A DNA stretch of 8,756 bases from Beijerinckiaceae bacterium. GTDB lineage: Bacteria; Pseudomonadota; Alphaproteobacteria; Rhizobiales; Beijerinckiaceae. A program made the translations under genes and the position numbers. The notes below the pieces were generated by a model, which saw only the letters and a program-made list of their open reading frames with translations, searched no databases and was not told where the DNA came from. Positions 1-7,114 of this stretch are shown one piece after another (the stretch's first letter is position 1; every line of letters starts with the position of its first letter). The stretch spans positions 1 through 8,756 of the forward strand of contig JAKONB010000198.1 in the NCBI GenBank assembly GCA_022702195.1. Reading direction: 5' to 3'.

Positions 1-110
1 ACGTCGACAACATTTTCGACGAGACTTACTACGAGCGCTCCTACAACACCTTCTGGGTCGGCGTCGGGGAACCGCGTCGGATCACCGTCAGCATGACGGC
101 ACGGTTCTGA
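1..110 (+). CDS. TonB-dependent outer-membrane receptor, C-terminal end (partial)
   Basis: Only the last 35 codons are present, read in the frame starting at base 3 and stopping at TGA 108-110. The visible peptide begins VDNIFDETYY and ends EPRRITVSMTARF. An N-(L/I)-F-D-x-x-Y-Y motif, then a G-x-P-R turn and a final beta strand ending in Phe, is the standard C-terminus of TonB-dependent receptors. The terminal Phe is the usual outer-membrane barrel assembly signal. The family imports siderophore-bound iron, cobalamin or similar ligands using energy from TonB/ExbBD. The ligand cannot be read from this fragment. The stop overlaps the next start by one base (TGATG), suggesting one transcript. 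The gene continues to the left, outside the window. Confidence 0.88.
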   Translation, partial: VDNIFDETYYERSYNTFWVGVGEPRRITVSMTARF

Positions 111-1291
111 TGGGCATGCATCCGGGAAAGCCCGAGGCGTCGGCCTGCACACCGGCCGTGCCAGGCCGCATCGGCTCCATCGATGCCCTGCGCGGGCTGG
201 TGATGGTGCTCATGCTCCTCGACCATCTGCGCGAAACCTGGTTCCTGCACGTGCCCGTGGCCGACCCGGTCGACGCCCGGACCGCCCTGCCGGCCGTGGC
301 CCTGGCCCGCCTCGTCGTCAGCCTATGCGCGCCGATCTTCGTGGCGTTGACGGGCGTGGCCGCTTTCCTGTTCAGCACCAGGCACACGCTGGCGGAGACG
401 CGGGCCTACCTGCTGAAACGCGCGCTCGTGCTGATGGCGCTGGAGGTTCTCTACCTCTCTGAACTGTACTGGGGCGTGGCCAGTCCGACGCTCTGGCTGC
501 AGGTGATCTGGTGCATCGGCCTCTGCATGATCGTCCTGGCGGCGCTGATCGGCCTGCCACGCCCGGTCCTATTCACGGTCGGGGTGTTGATCGTCTGCGG
601 CCACAACCTCCTCGACCCGATCCACCTCCAGCCCGACCAACCGTTCTTCCTGGTCTGGGCGATGCTGCACCAGCGCGACGTCATCGCGCTGCCGTTCGGG
701 CTGGTCGCCAAGACGACCTATCCGGTGCTCCCGTGGATCGGCGTCATCGTGCTCGGCTACGCGGCCGGCCCGTGGTTCCTACCCGAAATCGCCACGCGCA
801 CTCGCGAGCGCCGGTTTCTGGCCCTTAGCTGCTCAATGCTCGTCGCCTTCATGGCCCTGCGTCTGGCGAACGGCTACGGCGACAAGCCCTGGTTCGTGGT
901 CGAGGGCGATGCGCTGCGAACCACGATGAGCTTCCTCGCGCTGACGAAGTATCCCCCATCGCTGCTGTTCCTGCTGCTGACGCTCGGGATCGGGGCGCTG
1001 CTCCTCGTTGCGTTGGAGCGCATGCGCGACGCTTCGGTCGTCGCCGCTTTGGCCGTGTTCGGCGGTGCGCCGATGTTCTTCTACCTGCTTCACCTCACGA
1101 TCCTGCGGTTACTCTACCACGGCGCCGCCGCCATCTGGGGCACGACGCAGGGGAGCGTGTTCGGCGTCGCGAACTACGGCTGGGTGATGGTCTGGTATGT
1201 CGGGCTGATCGCGCCCCTCTACTGGCCGACGGCCTGGTTCTCGCGCTTCAAGGCGTCCCGACGCGATATCGCCTGGCTCAAGTATCTCTAG
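110..1291 (+). CDS. DUF1624 / heparan-alpha-glucosaminide N-acetyltransferase-like membrane protein
   Basis: 393 residues, a hydrophobic inner-membrane protein with about ten predicted transmembrane stretches. Near the N-terminus it has the family hallmark RIGSIDALRGLVMVLMLLDH (residues 20-39), with the D-x-L-R-G signature and a D38-H39 pair at the end of the first membrane helix. This arrangement is typical of the DUF1624 / HGSNAT catalytic-like family, a relative of membrane acyltransferases that move an acyl group across the membrane. The real substrate in bacteria is generally unknown and cannot be told from sequence. The start at 110 is chosen because it overlaps the receptor stop; an internal ATG at 116 is equally possible because no clear Shine-Dalgarno is visible. 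Coupling to a TonB receptor suggests, but does not show, a role in modifying or handling the imported ligand or a surface glycan. The stop lies in a CTAG shared with the antisense transposase remnant. Confidence 0.82.
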   Translation: MGMHPGKPEASACTPAVPGRIGSIDALRGLVMVLMLLDHLRETWFLHVPVADPVDARTALPAVALARLVVSLCAPIFVALTGVAAFLFSTRHTLAETRAYLLKRALVLMALEVLYLSELYWGVASPTLWLQVIWCIGLCMIVLAALIGLPRPVLFTVGVLIVCGHNLLDPIHLQPDQPFFLVWAMLHQRDVIALPFGLVAKTTYPVLPWIGVIVLGYAAGPWFLPEIATRTRERRFLALSCSMLVAFMALRLANGYGDKPWFVVEGDALRTTMSFLALTKYPPSLLFLLLTLGIGALLLVALERMRDASVVAALAVFGGAPMFFYLLHLTILRLLYHGAAAIWGTTQGSVFGVANYGWVMVWYVGLIAPLYWPTAWFSRFKASRRDIAWLKYL

Positions 1292-1717
1292 CTGTCTGGT
1301 CCCGGCATCTGGTGGAGCGGGTTTGACGGAAAACGGCTTGGCTCGGTGGACCATGCTTTGCAGATGGCCTCGTTGTAGCCGAGCCCAATCTCTTGTTTGA
1401 GCTCCTGGTGGTCCCGCTCGATGCGCCAGCGCAGCTTCCTCCGGCCGACCCACAGGCGAGCCCAAAGCCGTCAGCGCCGTCCGGAAGGCCGTGTCGATCC
1501 CGTATCCGGCATCGGCCAGAACGAGGCCGGGCGCCGCCTGATCGGCCAAGGCCGCCCGGATCCGATCCAGCGCGATCTCCGGCTCGGTCCGAAAACGGGT
1601 CTTTTCGGGCACGCCTGCCTTGTTGCACCGCTCGGCATTCCGGATCCAGGCCTTCGGCAAATCGAGGCGATAGGCCAGCGGCAGACTGGCGCGATCTTCT
1701 CCATCAGCCCGGTCCAA
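1288..1717 (-). pseudogene. Remnant of an IS701-like DDE transposase
   Basis: Two recognisable pieces survive on the minus strand. Bases about 1690 down to 1450 encode ASLPLAYRLDLPKAW, then a K-A-G-V-P-E / T-E-P-E-I-A-L stretch, then GLVLADAGYG (carrying the second catalytic Asp) and FRTALTALG. Bases 1440 to 1378, in another frame, encode RKLRWRIERDHQELKQEIGL, the C-terminal region with the catalytic Glu. In intact IS701-family transposases these blocks are separated by roughly 100 residues, so a central deletion with a frameshift has occurred. The N-terminal third with the first Asp is missing. The last 29 codons (to TAG at 1290-1288) do not resemble the usual family C-terminus. No terminal inverted repeats or target duplication could be recognised. 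The remnant cannot encode an active enzyme. It sits between the receptor/DUF1624 pair and the efflux cassette and may mark the edge of an acquired or rearranged block. Confidence 0.8.
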
Positions 1718-1752
1718 AGCCAGCCGGTCAGGCCACCGCTCTCAGTTTTCCC

Positions 1753-1782
1753 TTGAAAGATACCAATCAGTCGGTATCTTTC
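1753..1782 (+). promoter_or_regulatory. Promoter with embedded TetR-type operator
   Basis: Bases 1755-1764 (GAAAGATACC) and 1773-1782 (GGTATCTTTC) form a perfect 10-bp inverted repeat around an 8-base spacer. The core GATACC-N8-GGTATC, with spacer AATCAGTC, closely resembles operators bound by TetR-family repressors, which often read ATACC-(A/G)A(T/C)(C/T)-GGTAT. A candidate promoter overlaps it: -35 TTGAAA at 1753-1758, 16-base spacer, -10 TATCTT at 1775-1780. A bound repressor dimer would therefore block RNA polymerase. The site lies 38-65 bases upstream of the SMR start at 1820 and about 330 bases upstream of the tetR start, as expected for autoregulation of an SMR-tetR operon. The operator call rests on symmetry and position; the promoter boxes are only moderate matches. 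Confidence 0.7.
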
Positions 1783-1819
1783 GGACAAGGCATCGTCGCC
1801 GGGGCCCATGCCGAGCCAC

Positions 1820-2113
1820 ATGATCACCTCCGCGGCTCTGACCGCCGCCATCGCATCCGAGGTCGCCGGCATGATGTTTCTACGGAAGTTTGAGCGGTTC
1901 ACCGGGGTCGTGATGAGGTTGGCTATGGCAGCATTCTACGTGGGCGCCTTCCGCCGGACGACGCACGCGCCGAACGTCATACCGCTCGGCATCGCCTCCC
2001 CGCTCTGGAGCCGCGTCGGCATCGTCCCCACGGCCCTGGTCGGCATCGCCAGGGTCGGCGGCGGCGTCGTGGTGATGCAGGCGTCCTTCAGCGCGGCGGG
2101 ACACCGACCATGA
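1820..2113 (+). pseudogene. Degenerate small multidrug resistance (SMR/EmrE-type) transporter
   Basis: 97 residues from ATG 1820; an upstream ATG at 1808 would add four. The 1820 start puts the essential glutamate at residue 14 (SEVAG), exactly the position of E14 in EmrE. Other SMR landmarks are RKFERFTG (EmrE KFSEGFTR), VIPLGIA, LWSRVGIV (EmrE IWSGVGIV, which keeps the family Trp) and GGVVVM in the last helix. Several changes suggest loss of function. About 15 residues are missing where EmrE has the TM3-TM4 loop motif F-G-Q-R-L-D. TM2 carries two arginines (AFRRTTHAP) in place of hydrophobic residues. The A-Y-A-I-W segment has become A-S-P-L-W, losing the substrate-contacting Tyr, and TM4 carries an Arg. 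The reading frame is nevertheless open and ends in an ATGA overlap with tetR, so the ORF may still serve translational coupling. Intact family members are proton-coupled exporters of lipophilic cations, working as dimers in the inner membrane. SMR origin is confident; loss of function is inferred. Confidence 0.75.
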
Positions 2114-2673
2114 CGATCGCCTCCCGCCGCAAGAAGCAGCCCGAGCGCGTGCGGCGCACCCTCCTCGATTGCGCCGCCCACCTTGCCCTCGAACAGGGGC
2201 TCACGGCAGTTACGGTGCAGGCCGTCTGCGAAGCCGCGGGCGTCACGAAGGGCGGCCTGTTTCATCACTTCGCCAGCAAGCAGGCTCTGATCGACGCCGT
2301 CGTGGCCGAGTTGCTGGAAAAACTCGATGCCGACATCGAGGCGGCCATGTCCGCGGACCCGAAGCCCTGGGGCCGGTTCACCCGGGCCTACGTGAACGTC
2401 ACCGTGGACGACCTGATGCTGAACCGGAGCAGCCAGTGGACCGCCCTCTACATCTCGTCCCTCACCGAACCGAGCTTGCGCCGGGTCACGGCGCAGTGGT
2501 TCGCGAAGTTCGTCGAGCGGCATCGGGCAACCGACGATGATCCGACCCTGGAGATCGTCCGGCTGGCCGCGGACGGGGTCTGGCTCGCCGCGCTCCTGCG
2601 CGAGGATGGCGGCCCGATGCCGGACCTCCCCGCCTTGCGGGAGCGCCTGCTGGCGATGACCCTCACGAGCTGA
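2110..2673 (+). CDS. TetR/AcrR-family transcriptional repressor
   Basis: 187 residues, a normal length for the family. Residues 13-60 form the DNA-binding domain, with helix 1 RRTLLDCAAHLALEQGL, then VTVQAVCEAAGVTKGGLFHH and FASKQAL, matching the classic A-x-x-x-G-V-(T/S)-x-G-x-(L/F)-(Y/F)-x-H-F-x-(S/N)-K consensus. The rest (about 65-187) is the helical ligand-binding and dimerisation domain. It has no diagnostic ligand motif, so the inducer is unknown. The ATG overlaps the SMR stop (ATGA), which implies translational coupling and fixes the start. The palindrome at 1755-1782 ahead of the SMR gene is the obvious binding site, giving negative autoregulation. The RND adaptor starts 63 bases downstream on the same strand, so this protein very probably also controls the pump. 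Confidence 0.92.
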   Translation: MTIASRRKKQPERVRRTLLDCAAHLALEQGLTAVTVQAVCEAAGVTKGGLFHHFASKQALIDAVVAELLEKLDADIEAAMSADPKPWGRFTRAYVNVTVDDLMLNRSSQWTALYISSLTEPSLRRVTAQWFAKFVERHRATDDDPTLEIVRLAADGVWLAALLREDGGPMPDLPALRERLLAMTLTS

Positions 2674-2736
2674 TGGCCCCACCTGCATCACCTCCTCGAC
2701 CGATGAGGATTCGTAGAGCCAAGGACTCCGACAACC

Positions 2737-3906
2737 ATGAGAAAGCGTGAGCGCCGGTGCTGGCCCGTCATTTCCCTTGGCACGCCGTGCATTCTGCTGC
2801 TGGCGCTGTTCGGCTGCAAGCCGGCGGCGAACGGCCCGGTCGCGCCCGCGGGAGAGGGATCACCGCTGGATGTCTCCACCGTGGCCGTCGAGCGCGCCAC
2901 CGTTCCACGCATGCGCGACCTGGCCGGACGCCTCGCCTCGACCCGCGTCGCCGAGGTCCGTGCCCAGGTCTCCGGCATCATCCAGGAGCGTGCCTTCGAG
3001 GAGGGCGGCCTCGTGGCCAAGGGCGATGTCCTCTTCCGGATCGACCCGGCCGTCTACCGGGCCGAGGTCGATGCTCGTATCGCCGCCCTGGCGCGGGCCG
3101 AGGCGACGCGGGTGCAGGCCCAGCGCCAGTCCGAGCGCACGGAGACGCTCGTGGAGCGGCAGGCGGCGAGCACGGCGCAGAGCGACATCGCCGTCGCGAC
3201 ACTGCGCCAAGCCGAGGCCGACGTGGCGAGCGCCAAGGCGCAACTCGCCCGTGCCCGGATCGATCTCGACTACGCCACCGTGCGCGCGCCCATCGCCGGC
3301 CGCATCGGCCGCGCCCTCGTCACCGAGGGCGCGCTGGTCGGCCAAGCCGACGCGACCCGGCTCGCGGTCATCCAGCAGATCGATCCGATCTTCGCCGACT
3401 TCAACGCCTCGGCCACCGACCCGGACCCGCTCGTCGATAGCACGGCGGGCCGGCAAGCAACGGAGGTCAGGCTCGTGAAGTCGGATGGGAGCCTGTACCC
3501 AGATGCGGGCCGCCTGCTGTTCACGGATGTCAGCGTCGATCCCGGCACCGGGCAGGTCAGCCTGCGCGCCACCTTCCCCAATCCGAAGGCGGCCCTGCTG
3601 CCTGGCACCTACGTTCGCGTGCGCATCGCGCAGGGCATGAAGGCCGATGCGGTCCTCGTCCCGGGGCAAGCCATCCAGCGCTCCAGCGCCGGTGAGGCCC
3701 AGGCCTACGTCGTCGCGGACGGGACGATCACGCTTCGCCCCCTGCGCACCGGGGCGCTCACCGACGCCGGCTGGATCGTCGAGGAGGGGCTGAAGGCCGG
3801 CGAGACCGTCGTGGTCGAGGGCTTCCAGAAGATCCAGCCCGGCATGGCGGTCAATCCCGTCCCCTGGAAGGGCGCTCGGGCGGCGGCCATCCCCGACCAG
3901 CACTGA
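2737..3906 (+). CDS. RND efflux periplasmic adaptor (AcrA/MexA-type membrane fusion lipoprotein)
   Basis: 389 residues, typical for the family. The N-terminus is a lipoprotein signal: basic start (RKRERR), hydrophobic core, then LALFGC with the lipid-bearing Cys at residue 27. The Phe before Gly makes the lipobox slightly unusual. Next come a beta-barrel/lipoyl half with VRAQVSGIIQERAFEEGGLV and GDVLFRIDPAVY, and a long alpha-helical hairpin rich in Ala, Gln, Arg and Glu (about 107-180). The hairpin carries R134-x3-L138-x6-S145, the R-L-S motif that contacts TolC-type channels. The second lipoyl half (YATVRAPIAGRIG) and the barrel and membrane-proximal domains (VSVDPGTGQVSLRATFPNP, LLPGTYVRV, VLVPGQAIQ) follow. 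The protein links the inner-membrane pump to an outer-membrane channel. An AAGGA at 2721-2725 lies 11 bases before the ATG. The transporter gene follows after 49 bases. Confidence 0.95.
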   Translation: MRKRERRCWPVISLGTPCILLLALFGCKPAANGPVAPAGEGSPLDVSTVAVERATVPRMRDLAGRLASTRVAEVRAQVSGIIQERAFEEGGLVAKGDVLFRIDPAVYRAEVDARIAALARAEATRVQAQRQSERTETLVERQAASTAQSDIAVATLRQAEADVASAKAQLARARIDLDYATVRAPIAGRIGRALVTEGALVGQADATRLAVIQQIDPIFADFNASATDPDPLVDSTAGRQATEVRLVKSDGSLYPDAGRLLFTDVSVDPGTGQVSLRATFPNPKAALLPGTYVRVRIAQGMKADAVLVPGQAIQRSSAGEAQAYVVADGTITLRPLRTGALTDAGWIVEEGLKAGETVVVEGFQKIQPGMAVNPVPWKGARAAAIPDQH

Positions 3907-3955
3907 CCCCCGATGGCCCCGACCGCTCCGGCCCCGCTCGCGCAGGCGCACTCCC

Positions 3956-6900
3956 ATGACCCGCTTCTTCATCGACCGCCCGATCTTCGCCTGGGCCATC
4001 TCTCTCTTCATCATGCTGGTGGGGGCGATCTCGATCACCGTCCTGCCGGTCTCGCAGTATCCGGACGTCGCTCCCGTCACGATCCAGGTCACCGCGACCT
4101 ATCCGGGCGCCCCGCCCGAGCGGCTCTACGACGGTGTCACCCGCATCATTGAGGAGGAACTCAACGGCATCCCGGGGCTGATGTACTTCGAGAGCACCAG
4201 CGACACGTCAGGCGCGACTCAGATCATGGCCTCCTTCGCACCGGGCTCGGATGCCTCCAAAGCGACGGTGGCGGTCCAGAACCGGATCAAGCGCATCGAG
4301 GCGCGCCTGCCCCGCGCCGTGACCCAACAGGGCGTCATCGTCGAGGAAGCGAGCACCAGCTTCCTCCAGTTCATCACCCTGAGCGCGCGCGACGGCTCGC
4401 TGAGCGAGACGGATCTCGGCGATCTCGCGGCGCGGCGCGTGCTCGGCGAGTTGCGGCGTGTGCCCGGCGTCGGGCGCGCCACCCTGTTCTCCTCCGAAAA
4501 GGCGCTGCGCATCTGGATCGACCCGGTCAAGCTGGTCGGCTTCAGCATGACGCCCGGCGACGTCACGGCGGCAGTGGGCGCGCAGAACGCGCAGATCGCC
4601 TCCGGCATCGTCGGCGCCCAGCCGGCCGGAGAGGGCCAGCGCATCGCCGCCAACGTTCTGGTGAAGGGGCAGCTGACCTCGGCCCGTGAATTCGGCGCGA
4701 TCGTGCTGCGCGCAAACCCGGACGGCTCGCTCGTGCGCCTGCGCGATGTCGCCGAGGTCGCGCTCGCAGGACAGTCCTACACCATGCAGACCCGCCTCGA
4801 CGGGCGGCCGGCGGCCGGAATCGGCATTCAGCTCGCACCCGGCGGCAACGCTCTCGCGGCCGCCAACGGCGTGAGGGCCAGGATCGCCCAGCTTGCCAAG
4901 ACGTTGCCCGCCACCGTCAGGATCAGCATCCCGTACGACACGACGCCCTTCGTCGAGGTCTCGATCAAGCAGGTGCTGGTCACCCTCGCCGAGGCGATGG
5001 CGCTCGTCTTCGCGGTGATGTTCCTGTTCCTTCAGAACATTCGCTACACGCTCATCCCCACCATCGTGGTGCCGGTGGCCTTGCTCGGCACCTGTGGGGC
5101 GCTGCTGCTCGCGGGCTTCTCCATCAATGTGCTGACCATGTTCGGCATGGTGCTGGCCATCGGCATCCTGGTGGACGACGCCATCGTGGTGGTGGAGAAC
5201 GTCGAGCGCATCATGGCCGAGGAGGGCCTTGCCCCGCGTGCGGCCACCGCCAAGGCCATGGGTCAGATCACCGGTGCCATCATCGGCATCACCCTGGTGC
5301 TGGTCGCGGTGTTCGTCCCCATGGCGTTCTTCCCCGGCTCGGTCGGCGTGATCTACCGCCAGTTCGCGGTCAGCATGGCGACCTCCATCGCCTTCTCGGC
5401 CTTCCTGGCGCTCTCGCTGACCCCAGCCCTGTGCGCCACGCTGCTCAAGCCGATCGCGCCTGACCACGGCCACGCCAGGGGCGGCGTCTTCGGCTGGTTC
5501 AACCGCCGCTTCGCGGCAGGCACCCGCGCCTATCGCACGGGCGTCGCCGGGACCCTGCGCCGGCCGTTTCGCGCGCTCCTCGTCTATGCGGCGCTCGTCG
5601 CCGCGCTCGGCTGGGGCTACGGGCGGATGCCGTCGAGCTTCCTGCCCGTCGAGGACCAGGGCTACCTCATCGTCGACGTCCAGACGCCGCCGGAATCCGC
5701 GAGCGACCGCACCCTCGACGTCGCCCGGCAGATCGAGGCGCACTTCGCCCGTGAACCTGGCGTCGACAATCAGACCTTCCTGCTCGGCTTCGGCTTCTCG
5801 GGCCAGGGCCAGAATGCCGCGCTCAACTTCATCGGGCTGAAGCCGTGGCAGGAACGCGGGCCGTCCGACAGCGCCGATGCCATCAGCTCCCGCGCCAACA
5901 CCATGCTGGCCGGGCTGCCGGACGCCGTCGCCATGAGCCTGGCCCCTCCGGCCATCGACTCGCTCGGCGATTCCAGCGGCTTCAGCTTCCGCCTGCAGGA
6001 CAAGGGCCAGCAGGGTTATGCGGCGCTGGCCGCCGCGCGCGACCAGCTTCTCTCCGCGGCCTCGCAGAGCCCGATCCTCCAGGGCGTCTACGTCGAGGGC
6101 CTGCCGACCGCGCCGCAGGTCGAACTGCTGATCGACCGCGAGAAGGCGAACGCGCTCGGCGTCACCTTCGCGGAGATCAACGACACGCTCTCGACGAGCC
6201 TTGGCTCGGCCTATGTCAACGACTTCCCGAACCAGGCACGCATGCAGCGGGTGATCGTCCAGGCTGAAGCGGCACGGCGGATGAAGGCCGAGGACCTGCT
6301 CGACCTTCATGTCCGCAACGCCAAGGGCCAGATGGTACCGCTGCAATCCTTCGCGCGCCTGCAATGGACCATGGGTCCGGCCCAGGTGGTGGGCTTCAAT
6401 GGCTATCCCAGCATCAAGTTCGGCGGCACGGCGGCACCGGGCCATGCCAGCGGAGACGCCATGGCGGAGATGGAGCGGCTCGCCGTGCAATTGCCCGCCG
6501 GTTTCGACTATGCCTGGACCGGCCAGTCCTTGCAGGAAAAGCTCTCGGGGTCCCAGGCCGTCTACCTGCTCGCCCTGTCGCTGTTCTGTGTCTTCCTCTG
6601 CCTCGCGGCCCTCTACGAGAGCTGGTCGATTCCCTTGGCCGTCCTGCTCGTCGTGCCGACCGGCGTGGTCGGCGCGGTGTTCGCCATGCTGATGCGCGAC
6701 CTGCCCAACGACGTCTACTTCAAGGTCGGCCTGATCACGGTGATCGGCCTGACCGCCAAGAACGCCATCCTGATCATCGAAGTCGCCAAGGATCTCGTGG
6801 CGCAGGGGCGCTCCGTGCACGAGGCGGCGCTGGAGGCATGCGTGCTGCGTTTCCGGCCCATCGTGATGACCTCGTTTGCCTTCATCCTCGGCGTGGTGCC

Positions 6901-7114
6901 GCTCGCCATCGCCACGGGCGCCAGCATGAACAGCCAGCGGGCCATCGGCACGGGCGTGCTCGGCGGCATGATCACCGCGACCGTGCTGGCGGTGTTCGTT
7001 ACCCCACTCTTCTACGTGCTGATCGCCTCCGCCTTCCGGCGTCGCGACGCTTCCGCAGAGGTCGTGGCACCGGAAGCCCCGGTGGACCGCAACCGCGAAA
7101 CCGTCTCGTCCTGA
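3956..7114 (+). CDS. RND multidrug efflux transporter, HAE1 family (AcrB/MexB-like)
   Basis: 1052 residues, full length for an AcrB-type pump. It starts MTRFFIDRPIFAWAI, the standard N-terminus and first membrane helix, which decides the start although no good Shine-Dalgarno is seen. The proton relay is complete. D407 and D408 in GILVDDAIVVVEN fall at the same numbers as in AcrB. K935 (GLTAKNAILIIE), R965 and T972 (LRFRPIVMTS) correspond to AcrB K940, R971 and T978. The layout is TM1 (about 10-28), a large periplasmic domain, TM2-6 (about 335-500), TM7 (about 538-556), a second periplasmic domain, and TM8-12 (about 867-1030). The family works as a trimer that exports drugs, dyes, detergents or solvents in exchange for protons. 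Substrates cannot be assigned from sequence. It forms an operon with the adaptor upstream, presumably controlled by the TetR protein. No outer-membrane factor gene follows before the end of the window. Confidence 0.96.
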   Translation: MTRFFIDRPIFAWAISLFIMLVGAISITVLPVSQYPDVAPVTIQVTATYPGAPPERLYDGVTRIIEEELNGIPGLMYFESTSDTSGATQIMASFAPGSDASKATVAVQNRIKRIEARLPRAVTQQGVIVEEASTSFLQFITLSARDGSLSETDLGDLAARRVLGELRRVPGVGRATLFSSEKALRIWIDPVKLVGFSMTPGDVTAAVGAQNAQIASGIVGAQPAGEGQRIAANVLVKGQLTSAREFGAIVLRANPDGSLVRLRDVAEVALAGQSYTMQTRLDGRPAAGIGIQLAPGGNALAAANGVRARIAQLAKTLPATVRISIPYDTTPFVEVSIKQVLVTLAEAMALVFAVMFLFLQNIRYTLIPTIVVPVALLGTCGALLLAGFSINVLTMFGMVLAIGILVDDAIVVVENVERIMAEEGLAPRAATAKAMGQITGAIIGITLVLVAVFVPMAFFPGSVGVIYRQFAVSMATSIAFSAFLALSLTPALCATLLKPIAPDHGHARGGVFGWFNRRFAAGTRAYRTGVAGTLRRPFRALLVYAALVAALGWGYGRMPSSFLPVEDQGYLIVDVQTPPESASDRTLDVARQIEAHFAREPGVDNQTFLLGFGFSGQGQNAALNFIGLKPWQERGPSDSADAISSRANTMLAGLPDAVAMSLAPPAIDSLGDSSGFSFRLQDKGQQGYAALAAARDQLLSAASQSPILQGVYVEGLPTAPQVELLIDREKANALGVTFAEINDTLSTSLGSAYVNDFPNQARMQRVIVQAEAARRMKAEDLLDLHVRNAKGQMVPLQSFARLQWTMGPAQVVGFNGYPSIKFGGTAAPGHASGDAMAEMERLAVQLPAGFDYAWTGQSLQEKLSGSQAVYLLALSLFCVFLCLAALYESWSIPLAVLLVVPTGVVGAVFAMLMRDLPNDVYFKVGLITVIGLTAKNAILIIEVAKDLVAQGRSVHEAALEACVLRFRPIVMTSFAFILGVVPLAIATGASMNSQRAIGTGVLGGMITATVLAVFVTPLFYVLIASAFRRRDASAEVVAPEAPVDRNRETVSS

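Noticed and set aside
2693..2709. Inverted repeat TCCTC / GAGGA between tetR and the adaptor gene, considered as a second operator or attenuator
   Set aside because: Only five paired bases with a seven-base spacer, and no resemblance to the 1755-1782 operator. It is expected by chance.
2860..4092. Minus-strand open frame of about 410 codons opposite the adaptor gene
   Set aside because: Antisense shadow. The plus strand encodes all hallmark motifs of an AcrA-type adaptor.
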